Assembly (NCBI GenBank): GCA_030673425.1
Contig: DAOVJB010000092.1
Coordinates: 1 to 5,558, forward strand
Length of the DNA stretch: 5,558 bases
Source: Elusimicrobiota bacterium
GTDB taxonomy: Bacteria; CAYTYR01; UBA6262; DAOVJB01
Direction of reading: 5' to 3'
Numbering within the stretch: position 1 is the first letter of the stretch; every line of letters begins with the position of its first letter. The notes beneath the pieces are model-generated. The model had not been told where the DNA came from, ran no database searches, and was given only the letters and a program-made list of their open reading frames with translations. Positions 5,474-5,558 of the stretch are shown one piece after another. A program made the translations under genes and the position numbers.

Positions 5474-5558
5474 ATGGCAGAAGAAGTTTATCAGGGGACA
5501 GGCAGGAGGAAGACAGCAGTAGCCAGAGTACGATTAATCTCTGGTAAAGGGGAGATTA
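5474..5558 (+). CDS. rpsI: 30S ribosomal protein S9, 3'-truncated by window end
   Basis: Only the first 28 codons are present. 'YQGTGRRKTAVARVRLISGKG' at residues 6-26 is the conserved S9 N-terminal segment. S9 binds the 30S head, and its C-terminal tail (outside the window) reaches the P-site tRNA. GGGGGAG (5459-5465) lies 8 nt before ATG. It directly follows rplM, its usual partner. Confidence 0.95.
   Translation, partial: MAEEVYQGTGRRKTAVARVRLISGKGEI

Noticed and set aside
1-5558. CRISPR array, mobile element, tRNA or defence genes
   Set aside because: No regularly spaced repeats, inverted termini, transposase or tRNA-like folds were seen; apart from the leader regions the window is fully occupied by housekeeping genes.

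Overview
The window is a gene-dense, fully co-oriented (+ strand) stretch of a bacterial chromosome, A+T-rich by eye. It carries most of the secE-nusG-rplKAJL transcription/translation block. Purine-rich Shine-Dalgarno sites, sigma70-type promoter hexamers, an N-utilisation factor (NusG) and bacterial-type L1, L10, L7/L12 and L13 proteins identify a bacterium. An EtfB of the type with an 'AIDGDTAQVGPG' loop suggests an anaerobic or electron-bifurcating metabolism. The gene order does not match the common Proteobacteria or Bacillus arrangements. An uncultured deep-branching phylum such as Omnitrophota would fit, but this is a low-confidence guess.

Layout: (1) The 3' part of a membrane-anchored HD-GYP-family protein (to 1043; its 5' end lies outside the window) overlaps by 4 nt with etfB (1040-1825, TTG start). 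No etfA follows. (2) A putative promoter near 1832 precedes secE (1898-2080), nusG (2108-2641), rplK (2668-3099) and rplA (3163-3861). Between rplK and rplA lies a folded mRNA element whose conserved parts match the L1-binding region of 23S rRNA, ending at the rplA Shine-Dalgarno. (3) A strong promoter (TTGACA-17-TATAAA with an extended -10 TG) and an L10-type leader with an intrinsic attenuator precede rplJ (4058-4573) and rplL (4594-4980). (4) Instead of rpoB-rpoC, rplL is followed after 28 nt by rplM (5009-5458, TTG start) and rpsI (from 5474, cut by the window end).

The genes work together in protein synthesis and export. SecE is part of the translocon. NusG binds RNA polymerase and can link it to the ribosome. 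L11, L1, L10 and L12 build the two mobile stalks of the 50S subunit, and L13 and S9 are core ribosomal proteins. Two separate RNA feedback devices are visible: translational control by L1 at rplA, and transcription attenuation by L10-L12 at rplJL. The main unusual points are the position of the L1 site, a well-resolved L10 attenuator switch, an HD-GYP domain that has lost expected metal ligands, an etfB without adjacent etfA, and the rplL-rplM-rpsI junction.
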